A stretch of 64,000 nucleotides of DNA from Leucobacter insecticola (GTDB taxonomy: Bacteria > Actinomycetota > Actinomycetes > Actinomycetales > Microbacteriaceae): assembly GCF_011382965.1 (NCBI RefSeq), contig NZ_CP049934.1:1984001-2048000 (forward strand), read 5' to 3'. Position numbers and translations under genes: made by a program. Shown here in pieces: positions 45,894 to 55,224 of the stretch. The notes under the pieces are model-generated. The model saw only the letters and a list, made by a program, of their open reading frames with translations. It did not search any database and was not told where the DNA came from. Within the stretch, counting starts at the first letter, position 1; each line of letters begins with the position of its first letter.

Positions 45894-47561
45894 ATGAGTG
45901 AATCGGTGGTCCTCCCCGCACTGGGTGAGAGCGTGACCGAGGGGACGGTGACTCGCTGGTTGAAGAACGTCGGCGACACCATCGAGGTCGACGAGCCTCT
46001 TCTCGAGGTCTCGACCGACAAGGTCGACACCGAGATCCCGTCTCCCATCTCGGGGGTTCTCGAAGAGATCCTCGTGCAGGAAGACGAGACTGCCGAGGTC
46101 GGTGCGATTCTTGCGCGCATTGGTGACGGTTCGGGATCCCCCTCTGCGGCCCCCGCTGCGCCGGCTGCTGCTGAAGCTGCTGCGGCTCCAGCGCCCGCGC
46201 CCGAGGCTGCTCCGGCCCCTGCAGCTGCGCCCGCAGCGGCGCCCCAGTCCGGATCGGATAGCCAGGACGTTACGCTGCCCTCCCTCGGTGAGAGCATCAC
46301 CGAGGGCACCGTCACCCGCTGGCTCGTCGCCCTTGGTGACGAGGTTGCCGTCGATCAGCCTCTTCTTGAGGTCTCGACGGACAAGGTTGACACCGAGGTG
46401 CCCTCTCCCATTGCGGGCGTGGTGCAGGAGATCCTCGCGCAGGAGGACGACACCATAGAGGTTGGCGCAGTCCTCGTGCGCATCGGTAGCGGATCGGCTC
46501 CGGCTGCTCCGGCTGCTCCGGCGCCGCAGGCCGCACCTGCTGCTGCCCCCGCACCTGCTGCAGCGCCTGCACCTGCTGCAGCGCCCGCACCTGCCGCAGC
46601 GCCCGCACCTGCCGCAGCGCCCGCACCTGCCGCAGCGCCCGCCGCAGCGGACGCGTTGAGCGCAAGCTACGTCACTCCTATCGTTCGCAAGCTCGCGAAT
46701 GAGAAGGGTATCGATCTCGCGACGGTCACCGGCACCGGTGTCGGTGGGCGCATCCGCAAGGAAGACGTGATCGAAGCAGCTGCCGCCAAGGTGGTGGCCC
46801 CAGCGGCCGCCGTCAGCCCGGTAATCGCGGCGCTCGAGGTCTCCGAGCTTCGCGGTTCGAGCCAGAAGATGAGCCGTTTGCGGAAGGTGATTGCCGAACG
46901 TGCGGTGGCATCGCTCCAGTCGACCGCGCAGCTCACGACCGTGGTGGAGGTTGATGTCACCCGTGTGGCGCAGTTCCGCCAGGCCAAGAAGGACGAGTTC
47001 CTGGCGAAGACCGGGAACAAGCTCTCGTTCCTGCCGTTCTTCACCCTCGCGGCGGCCGAAGCCTTGCGCACCTACCCGATCATTAATGCGACGGTTGAGG
47101 GCGATTCGATCACCTACCCCGACACTGAGAACATCAGTATTGCAGTAGACACCGAACGCGGTTTGCTGACCCCCGTATTGCGGGAGGCTGGCGAGAAGAA
47201 CCTCGCTCAGATCGCCGACGAGATCGCTGATCTCGCCGGACGGACTCGGGATAACAAGCTCACCCCAGATGAGCTCAGCGGAGGCACCTTCACGATCACA
47301 AACACGGGATCGCGCGGCGCGCTATTCGATACGCCGCTTGTATTCCTTCCGCAGGTTGCGATCCTCGGTACCGGCGCGGTTGTCAAGAAGCCCGTCGTGG
47401 TACCGACACCCGAGGGCGACACGATCGCTATCCGCTCCACCGTGTATCTCGCGCTCTCCTACGATCACCGGATCGTTGATGGCGCTGATGCGGCTCGCTT
47501 CCTGACCCAGGTGAAGCAGCGCCTCGAGACGGGCGATTTCACGGCGAACCTCGGTTACTAG
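45894..47561 (+). CDS. sucB: 2-oxoacid dehydrogenase E2 (dihydrolipoyllysine succinyl/acetyltransferase) with two lipoyl domains
   Basis: E2 carries the acyl group on swinging lipoyl arms and transfers it to CoA. Two lipoyl domains, each with STDKVDTE (lipoyl-Lys near residues 43 and 164), are separated by Ala/Pro linkers. The second linker, encoded at about 46540-46645, is made of near-identical PAPAAA units. A peripheral subunit-binding domain (VTPIVRKLANEKGIDLATV) and the catalytic domain with YDHRIVDGADAARFL follow. The 555 residues fit the actinobacterial SucB type. Whether it serves pyruvate, 2-oxoglutarate or both cannot be read from sequence. Confidence 0.93.
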   Translation: MSESVVLPALGESVTEGTVTRWLKNVGDTIEVDEPLLEVSTDKVDTEIPSPISGVLEEILVQEDETAEVGAILARIGDGSGSPSAAPAAPAAAEAAAAPAPAPEAAPAPAAAPAAAPQSGSDSQDVTLPSLGESITEGTVTRWLVALGDEVAVDQPLLEVSTDKVDTEVPSPIAGVVQEILAQEDDTIEVGAVLVRIGSGSAPAAPAAPAPQAAPAAAPAPAAAPAPAAAPAPAAAPAPAAAPAPAAAPAAADALSASYVTPIVRKLANEKGIDLATVTGTGVGGRIRKEDVIEAAAAKVVAPAAAVSPVIAALEVSELRGSSQKMSRLRKVIAERAVASLQSTAQLTTVVEVDVTRVAQFRQAKKDEFLAKTGNKLSFLPFFTLAAAEALRTYPIINATVEGDSITYPDTENISIAVDTERGLLTPVLREAGEKNLAQIADEIADLAGRTRDNKLTPDELSGGTFTITNTGSRGALFDTPLVFLPQVAILGTGAVVKKPVVVPTPEGDTIAIRSTVYLALSYDHRIVDGADAARFLTQVKQRLETGDFTANLGY

Positions 47562-47590
47562 GGTTCATTACCGTACATCGATACGGTGAA

Positions 47591-47649
47591 CACACGAGTG
47601 GCCTCCTCAGCCCCGCTACCTGCGGAACTGAGGAGGCCACTCGTGTGTT
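47591..47649 (+). terminator. Terminator after lpdA-sucB
   Basis: A perfect 20-bp inverted repeat (47591-47610 and 47628-47647, cacacgagtggcctcctcag and its complement) with a 17-base loop and a short TTT tail lies 30 bases after sucB. Confidence 0.88.
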
Positions 47650-47798
47650 TAGTGGGTGCGATGCGTCCGGAGTAAGCTTCCCCGAATGCCGCGCGGAACT
47701 GCATTTGTCTGGGCACGATGCATGGCAAATGCGCCAGAAGCAGCGTACACTTGTAGATGTAGGGCCTCCCCGGACAATAAAACGGCTGGGATAGGGCC

Positions 47799-48305
47799 CT
47801 ACTTCTTTGCTTCAAGCGGGATCTGGACGAGTTCGTCGCGCGACCACCCCCAAAGCTCGCGGATCTGATTCAGTGGGTTCCGATCGTTGTACCGTCCAAG
47901 CTGTATACGAACGAGGTCATTGAGCGCGTGGTCTCCGAAGTCGAGGATGAAACGGTCCTTGACGAAATCGTGGTTCTTCTTTGCTCTCGCTACGGCACGT
48001 TGGATGAGCTGCTTGCTCGACGCGTAGGAGGGGTTCTCCGGGCGCTTCACCTCGATCTCGATACCGCCTCTGGACAGCCACCTGAAATCGTTCGTTGGTT
48101 TCTGGGCCAAGCTTTTCCGGATCAGTCGCACGTCGTTGCCCGCGGCAGTGAAGCGTTCGTAGAAGCGAACCTCATGCGTCTCGAGTTCCCACCCGGGTCC
48201 CGTGGGGAAACCGAGCTGGCTTTGTCTAGTTAGCCACATCCGGAGCTCGTGATGTGTTGTCGATGACAGCGTCGGCTCATCGGGACGGCCTGTACATGGC
48301 TGCAT
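47799..48305 (-). CDS. Putative stand-alone CdiA-C-like nuclease
   Basis: A 168-residue protein. Its C-terminal 120 residues read as a PD-(D/E)xK-type nuclease core: ELETHEVRFYERFTAAGNDV, then NDFRWLSRGGIEIEVKRPEN (Asp followed by Glu-x-Lys) and a helix with RAVARAKKNHDFVKDRFILD. The order resembles the tRNase domains found at the C-termini of contact-dependent inhibition CdiA toxins. Here the domain has no secretion module. The AT content is higher than in neighbours, suggesting transfer. No immunity gene is recognised nearby; the next gene upstream (48318-48839) is a candidate only by position. Family assignment is by pattern. Confidence 0.55.
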   Translation of the reverse strand: MQPCTGRPDEPTLSSTTHHELRMWLTRQSQLGFPTGPGWELETHEVRFYERFTAAGNDVRLIRKSLAQKPTNDFRWLSRGGIEIEVKRPENPSYASSKQLIQRAVARAKKNHDFVKDRFILDFGDHALNDLVRIQLGRYNDRNPLNQIRELWGWSRDELVQIPLEAKK

Positions 48306-48317
48306 GAGGTTCGCGAC

Positions 48318-48839
48318 TCAGCTACCGCGGCCCCACTCGTGTGTCGGGAACTCTTGAGCGGTGACCGTCGGCGTAATGCGCTGGTGCACCGTGAAGACCA
48401 CGGATTCCCATGCGCGTTCAGCTCGCCACAGTTCAGCGGGATGGGTGCTTCTCCTCAAATCCGCAGCGATCTCCGTGGCAGCCTCACGGATCGCTTCGGT
48501 GAGATAGCGCGCCGCGCCTTGTCCGTCCCAGCGCTGCGCCAATTGCGTAAGCAGAGAAAAGGGGACGCCGATGGTGGCGCAGCCAAGGTCATGCCCTCCC
48601 CGCGCGTGTGTCTCCGCGCGGGCACGCAGTGCACGGGCACGCCCCGGCTTCCAGTTTTTCGGCTCAAGGCCCTGCAAGACCGCCCAGCACTCAAATCGGT
48701 CGCTGCGCTGAAGCATGTCCCTGGTTCGTGCACCGCCCGAGCAGCGGCCCCGATCCCGCAGGGTGATCCCCCAGGCGCACAACTGCTCGAGCTGCCACGC
48801 GAGCGCGGCCGCGCCATAATTGTCTGGAGACACGCGCAT
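48318..48839 (-). CDS. Hypothetical protein
   Basis: A protein of 173 residues from the ATG at 48839 (the frame is open to 48929). It is Arg/Ala-rich, without signal peptide or membrane segment. It begins MRVSPDNYGAAALAWQLEQL and holds a helical stretch TEAIREAATEIAADLRRSTH. Codon positions show the strong third-position GC of real genes here, which favours this strand over the opposite overlapping frame. I do not recognise a family. It lies 13 bases upstream of the CdiA-C-like gene on the same strand, so the two may form a pair. Confidence 0.5.
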   Translation of the reverse strand: MRVSPDNYGAAALAWQLEQLCAWGITLRDRGRCSGGARTRDMLQRSDRFECWAVLQGLEPKNWKPGRARALRARAETHARGGHDLGCATIGVPFSLLTQLAQRWDGQGAARYLTEAIREAATEIAADLRRSTHPAELWRAERAWESVVFTVHQRITPTVTAQEFPTHEWGRGS

Positions 48840-49055
48840 AGCTTTGGCCTCCCGAACGGGTTGATTGAGGTGTCGCTGACCGGTCGATCCCGGTCGTCCT
48901 CTACCATGCCCCACAATCATCGCCCGCAACGAGAACTCTGGAATCTGTGGAGAACGCGCAGCGCACGGTAGAAAAAGCGAGGCTGTGAGCGAACATCGCC
49001 CAGCGCCGCTTGCGCCTGTCTCCCTGCACGGCTCTGACGCGATACCCTTGTAGTC

Positions 49056-49745
49056 ATGGCAGCAGAGAAGGCGAAACGCAACGGTCGCATCAAACAGATG
49101 GTCGAGATCTATAAGATCACGCGGCAGCGGGATCGAAATCTCACACTTATACTCCTCATCTGTTTCCTGGGGCCCCTCCTCGCTTCGCTCCTTCTCGCAT
49201 GGTTACTTCCGGGTAGCTGGCTGAACTGGATCGTGTGGCCGCTCAGCGGCATCCTCGTCGGCATCCTGCTCGTCATGATCATGCTGGGGCGCCGCGCAGA
49301 GAAGTCTGCATATCAGCAGATTGAGGGCCGGCCAGGCGCCGTAGGGTCCGTGATTCAGAGCGCGCTGCGTCGTTCATGGCGTGGCTCCGAGGTCCCCGTC
49401 GCGATCAACCGTGAGCAGGACGCCGTGTACCGCGTTATCGGGCGCGGCGGCGTCGTGCTGATCGCAGAAGGCTCGTACACCCGCACGCGGCGCATGGTCG
49501 CCGATGAAGAGCGCAAAATGAAGCGTGCCGTGAAAGACGTCGAGGTGGTACACCTCTATGTCGGGCCAGACGACGGCGGGATCCCGCTCCACAATCTCTC
49601 AAAAACGCTCGTGAAGCTGAAGTCGAAACTCACCCGCGCCGAGGTTGACGCAATCTACAACAGGCTCGTGTCGCTGCAGGGCTCGCCGGTCGGAATACCC
49701 AAGGGAATGGATCCGAACCGAATCCGTCCGCAGCGTCCGCGCTAG
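49056..49745 (+). CDS. DUF4191 family membrane protein
   Basis: A 229-residue protein with a basic N-terminus (AEKAKRNGRIKQMVEIYKIT), two adjacent membrane helices (LILLICFLGPLLASLLLAWL and WIVWPLSGILVGILLVMIM) and a soluble C-terminal domain containing VYRVIGRGGVVLIAEG. This is the DUF4191 layout, found in actinobacteria just upstream of an RDD gene and glnA, as here. Function unknown. The RDD gene follows after nine bases. Confidence 0.87.
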   Translation: MAAEKAKRNGRIKQMVEIYKITRQRDRNLTLILLICFLGPLLASLLLAWLLPGSWLNWIVWPLSGILVGILLVMIMLGRRAEKSAYQQIEGRPGAVGSVIQSALRRSWRGSEVPVAINREQDAVYRVIGRGGVVLIAEGSYTRTRRMVADEERKMKRAVKDVEVVHLYVGPDDGGIPLHNLSKTLVKLKSKLTRAEVDAIYNRLVSLQGSPVGIPKGMDPNRIRPQRPR

Positions 49746-49754
49746 CCCATCAAG

Positions 49755-50183
49755 ATGTCTAGCTCCGCGCCGAAAAAGTTTGGTGAGCTTGAGCCGAGTA
49801 AATGGCCTGGTGAACGGCTCGGCCTCCCCGACAAAGGCTCACGCTCGGTCGCCAGACTCGGCCGTCGGGTTCTTGCGATCCTGATTGACTGGGCCCTGGC
49901 GATGATCCTCGGCAATTTCCTTGCCTCCGGGACCGCCGCCTCTTGGATGACCCTGCTGGTGTTCATGATTATGCAGATCATCTTCATTCCAACGATTGGT
50001 GGTTCGATCGGGCACAGGATACTCGGCCTGCGCGTCGTGCCATTAGTCGGTGGTTGGGTGGGATTCTGGCGCCCGATCGTGCGCACACTGTTGCTCGCGC
50101 TCGTCATTCCTGTGCTCGTCTGGGATTCGGATCAGCGCGCCTTCCACGACAAGATCGCCGGCACGGTGCTCATTCGGGCCTAG
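49755..50183 (+). CDS. RDD family membrane protein
   Basis: A 142-residue RDD-domain protein with the signature arrangement LGRRVLAILIDWALAMIL (Arg and Asp in the first helix), a second and third helix, and the DSDQRAFHDKIAGTVLI end. RDD proteins are thought to be small transporters or membrane partners. It is the last gene before glnA, probably cotranscribed with the DUF4191 gene. Confidence 0.87.
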   Translation: MSSSAPKKFGELEPSKWPGERLGLPDKGSRSVARLGRRVLAILIDWALAMILGNFLASGTAASWMTLLVFMIMQIIFIPTIGGSIGHRILGLRVVPLVGGWVGFWRPIVRTLLLALVIPVLVWDSDQRAFHDKIAGTVLIRA

Positions 50184-50218
50184 CAACCCCGATGCTTTCA
50201 GAACTCACCCACTCTGCC

Positions 50219-50234
50219 GTAACATCCGCGAAAC
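50219..50234 (+). promoter_or_regulatory. GlnR-type box upstream of glnA
   Basis: The sequence gtaac-atccgc-gaaac matches the actinobacterial GlnR consensus of two five-base half-sites (GTnAC and GAAAC) six bases apart. It ends 83 bases before the glnA start, in the right place for nitrogen control of glutamine synthetase. Confidence 0.7.
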
Positions 50235-50317
50235 ATTCGACTCACGTTTCTGAAATCCGTCTCCCATATTCTTGATACCAGCGAGCGGATCATCCGGTCC
50301 AACACAAAAGGAGCAGC

Positions 50318-51742
50318 ATGTTCAAGACCCCGCAGGAAGTCATCGACTTCATCAAGGAGACCGACGTCAAGTTCGTTGACATTAGGTTTACGGATTTGCC
50401 CGGGGTGCAGCAGCACTTCAACATCCCGGCAGCCACGGTGGATCTCGACTTCTTCGAGGTCGGCCAGATGTTTGACGGCTCCTCGATTCGCGGCTTTGCG
50501 GGCATCGCCGAGTCAGACATGCAGCTGATCCCCGATGTGACGACCGCGTACCTTGACCAGTTCCGTGCCGAGCGCACGCTCGTGCTGATCTTCGACATCT
50601 ACAACCCGCGCACCGGCGAGATCTACTCCAAGGATCCCCGGCAGGTTGCGAAGAAGGCCGAGCAGTACCTCGCATCAACCGGGATCGCCGACACCGCGTT
50701 CTTTGCCCCTGAGGCCGAGTTCTACATCCTCGATTCTGTTCGCTACGAGACGACCCCGCAGCGCACCTTTTACGAGATTGACTCTGAAGAGGCGCACTGG
50801 AACTCCGCCCGCAAGATCGAAGGCGGTAACCTCGGCAACACCACCGCGGAAAAGGGCGGCTACTTCCCCGTCTCCCCCGTCGACAAGCAGGCGGATCTTC
50901 GCGACGACATCTCCCTCAGACTGATCGAAGCGGGCCTGCACCTTGAGCGCTCCCACCACGAGGTCGGCGCTCCCGGCCAGGCCGAGATCAACTACCGCTT
51001 TGACACGCTGGTGCACGCTGCCGACGACGTACTGAAGTTCAAGTACATCGTCAAGAACACCGCCGAGTTGTGGGGCAAGACCGCGACGTTCATGCCGAAG
51101 CCGGTCTTCGGTGACAACGGTTCGGGCATGCACACCCACATGTCGCTGTGGAAGGGCGGCGAGCCGCTGTTCTACGACGAGAATGGCTACGCCGGGCTCT
51201 CAGATCTTGCTCGCTGGTACATCGGAGGGATCCTGCACCACGCACCCGCGCTGCTGGCGTTTACGAACCCGACGATCAACAGCTACCGTCGCCTCGTGAA
51301 GGGCTACGAAGCTCCGGTCAACCTCGCGTATTCCGCCGGCAACCGCTCTGCGGCCGTGCGCATTCCGCTGACCGGATCTAACCCGAAGGCCAAGCGTATC
51401 GAGTTCCGTGCGCCCGATGCTTCGGGCAACCCCTACCTCGCCTTTGCTGCGCAGCTGATGGCCGGCCTTGACGGGATCCGTAACCGGATCGAGCCGATGG
51501 AGCCGATCGATAAGGATCTCTATGAGCTGCCTCCGGAGGAAGCAAAGAACATTCCTCAGGTGCCCGGGTCGCTTGAAGAAGCTCTGGCAGCCCTTGAGGC
51601 TGATCACCAGTTCCTGCTTGAGGGTGGTGTCTTCACCGAGGAGCTCATCGAGACTTGGATCACGCTGAAGCGCGATACCGAGATCGCGCCGATGGCCCTG
51701 CGCCCGCACCCCTACGAGTTTGAAATGTACTACGGGGTGTAG
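50318..51742 (+). CDS. glnA: Glutamine synthetase, type I-beta
   Basis: GlnA makes glutamine from glutamate, ammonia and ATP. The 474-residue protein has the GS I signature [12 protein letters not shown], the ATP/metal-binding [18 protein letters not shown], and NRSAAVRIP. The type I-beta adenylylation site is the Tyr of [15 protein letters not shown] near residue 404. Adenylylation would be carried out by GlnE, encoded just downstream on the other strand. The ATG follows AAAGGAG. A GlnR-type box lies upstream. Confidence 0.96.
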   Translation: MFKTPQEVIDFIKETDVKFVDIRFTDLPGVQQHFNIPAATVDLDFFEVGQMFDGSSIRGFAGIAESDMQLIPDVTTAYLDQFRAERTLVLIFDIYNPRTGEIYSKDPRQVAKKAEQYLASTGIADTAFFAPEAEFYILDSVRYETTPQRTFYEIDSEEAHWNSARKIEGGNLGNTTAEKGGYFPVSPVDKQADLRDDISLRLIEAGLHLERSHHEVGAPGQAEINYRFDTLVHAADDVLKFKYIVKNTAELWGKTATFMPKPVFGDNGSGMHTHMSLWKGGEPLFYDENGYAGLSDLARWYIGGILHHAPALLAFTNPTINSYRRLVKGYEAPVNLAYSAGNRSAAVRIPLTGSNPKAKRIEFRAPDASGNPYLAFAAQLMAGLDGIRNRIEPMEPIDKDLYELPPEEAKNIPQVPGSLEEALAALEADHQFLLEGGVFTEELIETWITLKRDTEIAPMALRPHPYEFEMYYGV

Positions 51743-51756
51743 TCTCACCAGTACTG

Positions 51757-51799
51757 ACATTGAAGCCCGCTTCTCATTCCGAGAAGCGGGCTTCAATGT
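51757..51799 (+). terminator. Terminator after glnA
   Basis: A perfect 18-bp stem (acattgaagcccgcttct and its complement) with a 7-base loop starts 14 bases after the glnA stop. Confidence 0.88.
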
Positions 51800-51845
51800 G
51801 TATGAGATTAAGCAGCTGCTCCTTTGCAGTGCGGGTCAGGAAGAC

Positions 51846-51923
51846 CTAGGAATCGTGCTCGTCGTCGAGCTCGGCTCCGTCTTCGGCGAGTAAGGCCTCG
51901 AGGAACGATTGAAAGTAATGCAT
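51846..51923 (-). CDS. Possible 25-residue acidic small protein under a GlnR-like box
   Basis: From the ATG at 51923 a short frame encodes MHYFQSFLEALLAEDGAELD plus DEHDS, then TAG. It would be an amphipathic helix with a strongly acidic tail. There is no ribosome-binding site; the start codon overlaps a GlnR-like half-site, so any translation would be leaderless. It runs toward the 3' end of glnA. I do not recognise the peptide. Its size, charge and setting are reminiscent of small glutamine-synthetase-inactivating proteins in other phyla, but no sequence link is claimed. Confidence 0.35.
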   Translation of the reverse strand: MHYFQSFLEALLAEDGAELDDEHDS

Positions 51924-51948
51924 AACGATCACGTTACGCTTTTATAAC
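51922..51948. promoter_or_regulatory. Three-half-site GlnR-like box between glnA and glnE
   Basis: Half-sites ataac (51922-51926), gttac (51933-51937) and ataac (51944-51948) are spaced by exactly six bases, an 11-bp period. Read on the minus strand they are gttat, gtaac and gttat. The only open frame it could control directly is the small minus-strand ORF at 51846-51923; glnE ends nearby rather than starts. Confidence 0.5.
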
Positions 51949-52031
51949 GAAATACACCAGGACTTCGTGTGAATTGCTCGTAAACATGTCACTTTGTGTC
52001 ACGGACGACGGCTTTGAGCTCGGGTTCTCCG

Positions 52032-52113
52032 GTGAGTGACCACCAATCCTGCGACTGCCCACCATTCCCGCACGTCGGAAAGGTGGGCAGTCGCAGGGGA
52101 AGTGGGCACTCAC
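52032..52113. repeat. Large imperfect hairpin downstream of glnE
   Basis: A perfect 16-bp inner stem, cctgcgactgcccacc (52048-52063) with ggtgggcagtcgcagg (52082-52097), is extended by outer pairs gtgagtg / cactcac. It lies 50 bases past the glnE stop and may terminate the glnA2-glnE transcript. The tcctgcgact core is shared with the dispersed intergenic repeats of this window. Apart from this hairpin, the small ORF and the box, the 51743-52163 gap shows nothing else. Confidence 0.55.
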
Positions 52114-52163
52114 GCCAGGGGGTGCCCGGGCGGTGGTGAATGCGACCAGCAAGGGAGCCAGGA

Positions 52164-55100
52164 TTAGCCGAGCGGGAATCTTTCGTTCTCGGAATACCCA
52201 AAAAACTCCCGCTCAAACACAGCGCGTGCCCGGCGAGACACCGCAAACCATCGATCCTCAATCTCAGAGGTGTGACCCCGCGGAAGCTGCAGGACCCCGG
52301 CAATTCCCTCAAGATCGACCCAGTCATTTGGCAGAGAATCCGAGGCTCGCCCCGTCCACAATTTGAGGGCGGAACGCAGCTGGCTTGCGAACTGCCAACA
52401 CTCGGAAAGCTGCTCCGCTTCCTCCGCAGGCAGAAGCTCGAGCCTGGCTGCTGCGTCGAGAGCCGCGAGCGTCTCTACCGTCCGCAGACTCTCGTCCCGG
52501 TGCCCCTCACGAAGCTGAATGAGCTGCACGAGCCATTCGACGTCGCTGATGCCTCCCGGCCCCAGCTTCAGGTGGCGCCTCGGGTCCGCGCCCTGCGGCA
52601 ACCGCTCCGATTCCACCCGAGCTTTCATCCGCCGCACCTCGCGAATCTCGCTCTCGCCGAAAGCTGTTGGATACCGGATCTCGTCCGCCAGTGCGATGAA
52701 GTCGGCGCCGAGCGTCACGTCACCCGCCACGTGGCGGGCACGCAACAGCGCCTGCGCCTCCCAGGTCACCGACCACCGTTCGTAGTAGGCGCGATAGGCG
52801 TCGAGACTGCGTGCGATCGGGCCGTTTTTCCCCTCTGGGCGCAGATCGAAGTCAAGATCTACCGGAAACCGCGGATCCGCGACGAGGCGGCGCAGTTCGG
52901 AAACGAGCTTCGTGGCGGCCCGGGACGCCTGCTCTGAGCTGAGTTCCGCCGGGCGCGATAGACCGCAACGATATCGATGTCGGAGGCAAAGCCCAACTCC
53001 CTGCCGCCGTACCGGCCCATCCCGATGAGGGCAAACTCCACGGGCGGCAGCGCGTCAGCGGCGCCCGTAGCCGTCGCAGTCTCGTCCCGCCGAATCGCGA
53101 TCAGCAAGCCATCAAGCAACGCCGTATGCGCGGCGTCAAGTCCCCAAGCGACCGCCTCGTCATCGATAGCCCCCACGATCCGCCCGAGTGCGAGACGCAG
53201 CACCTCGCGCCGATGCACCGCCCGCAGATGACCAGCCGCGTCTTCAGCGGATTCCCTTCGCGAAGCGAGGGCCCGCATCTCCTCGAGAAGCGCCTGCAAG
53301 CTTGTCGGCTGCAGGCGCTGATTGCTTTCGAGCCAGGCCACCGCCTCGGGAATCGTTTCCAAGAGGTCGGCTGCGAAGCGCGAGCAGGAAAGCACCCGCG
53401 CAAGCCGCTCCGCCGCGTCGGTGCCATCCCGAAGCAGCCGCAGGTACCAGGGTGTCTCCTGATTTGCCTCGCTCACACGGCGAAAGGACAGCAAACCGAA
53501 GTCGGGATCCGTACCATCGGCGAGCCACTGCAGCATCACCGGCATGAGGTTGCGCTGAATCTTGGCGCGCCGGGATGTCCCGCGGGTGAGCGCAGCTAGG
53601 TGCCGCATCGCGCCGTCGGGATCCCGGAAGCCGATGCTGCTCAGCCGGACCCGCGCGGCATCAGAGCCGAGCACCATCTCTTCTTCGGGAAGCGAGGCCA
53701 CCGCGCTCAACAGCGGTGCGTAGAAGATCTTTAGATGAAGCTCTCTGACCTCGCGCTTGATCCCCTCCCAGAGCACGAGCAGCGCAGCCCCGCTCTCTGC
53801 GAGGCCCGAGGACCGAGCGAGTACGCGCAGCTGTTCTTCATCCCGCGGCATAATCGCCGTGCGGCGCAGATCCCGCAACTGCAGTCGATGTTCCAGCACC
53901 CGCAATCGCCGGTAGTCGGACTCCAACCGCTCTCCGTCGCTCCTGGCGATGTAGCCGCCCTCGACGAGCGCGCGAAGCGCCGGTAGGGTGCCGCGCAGGT
54001 GCAAACGATTGTCGTACTGGCCGTGCACAAGCTGCAGAAGCTGCACGCTGAACTCGATGTCGCGCAGGCCCCCTGGCCCAAGCTTCAGCTGCACTTCGAG
54101 GTCTTCGTTGTCGATGTGTTCGGTGACGCGCTCGCGCATCCGCTGAACGGATCCAACAAAATCCTCGCGAGATGAAGACGCCCACACCATTTCGCGCGTG
54201 CGCGCCACAAACTCGGCGCCAAGATCCAGCGCCCCCGCGAGGGGTCTGGCCTTCAGTAGCGCCTGGAATTCCCATCCCTTTGCCCAGCGCTCGTAGTACG
54301 CGAGCATCGAACCGAGCGTCCGCACGAGAGCGCCGTGGCGACCCTCCGGGCGGAGATTCGCGTCCAGTTCCCAAAGCGGCGGCTCGAGCGCGGGGCCGTG
54401 GATTCCGCGCATCGTCTCGGACGCGAGTCTGGTGGCGAGACGGATCAGAGCATCGCTATCGAGCAGTTCATCGTCATTCGATTCGGCGACAAACACGACA
54501 TCGACGTCGGAGACCACATTGAGTTCTTCCGCGCCGCACTTTCCCATCGCCACCACCGCAAGCTGCACCGCGGCAAGGCGCTCGGCTGCGACCTGGGGAC
54601 CCGAGCCTCCCGCCGCAAGGGTGGCACGGGCCACGGCGAGGGACGCCTCGACTGCCCCGCCCGCGAGACCGGACAGCGACAGTGCTACCGGTTCGAACGC
54701 GTCTTCCGCGCGGTTCTCCCGCGACTCACGAAGGTCGTACAGCATCACTTCGGCGAGCAGTTCGCGGTAGCGCACCCGCAGGGCCAACCACCCCGGCTCA
54801 GAAGCAAGTGGGAGCTGAGTCTCGGGATCATGCACCGCGACAAGTAGCTGCTCGCGTGCTTCCTCACCGCGCACGATCCGGCCGCCGCGATTCAGGATCG
54901 AACCAAGCTGCGCCGGATGCCGGGTGAAGAAATCGCCGAGCGCGGGCGACGCTCCGATAAGGAGGCAAAGACGCTCCAGCTGAACGGTGTCGAATCCTCG
55001 CAGAAGACCGGGATGCTGCTCCGCGAGTTGCCGCACGCGTGCGAGCGCGGCATCAGGATCTGCGGCTTGTGCAAACGCCTGCAACAGTCCCTCGACGGGC

Positions 55101-55210
55101 CTCGCCAGGCTCGCAGCAAGCTCGTCAAGCCGAGCGCGCGATGAGGTGAGTTCCTGAAATCCGGCCCGAGCGAAATCCGCAAGGCGCAGTTCGCGTGTTT
55201 CGCGCGTCAC
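52164..55210 (-). CDS. glnE: Bifunctional glutamine synthetase adenylyltransferase/adenylyl-removing enzyme (one apparent frameshift)
   Basis: GlnE adds AMP to, and removes it from, the regulatory Tyr of GlnA. Both nucleotidyltransferase halves are visible. The N-terminal half carries MGKCGAEELNVVSDVDVVFV near residue 225, and the C-terminal half carries IGMGRYGGRELGFASDIDIV. Each is followed by a helical GlnD/GlnE domain with LKLGPGGLRDIEF and LKLGPGGISDVEW. One base missing at 52949-52953 splits it; adding it restores YRAPAELSSEQASRAATKL. The full length is about 1015 residues. It follows glnA2 by 14 bases on the same strand, the standard actinobacterial order. Confidence 0.92.
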
Positions 55211-55224
55211 TTCCGATCCCCGAG

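Noticed and set aside
46540..46645. Short tandem DNA repeat as a separate genetic element
   Set aside because: It encodes the PAPAAA linker of the E2 protein, a normal flexible Ala/Pro linker between domains.
48339..48971. Plus-strand open frame of 210 codons
   Set aside because: Overlaps the minus-strand gene at 48318-48839, whose third-position GC pattern is the more gene-like.
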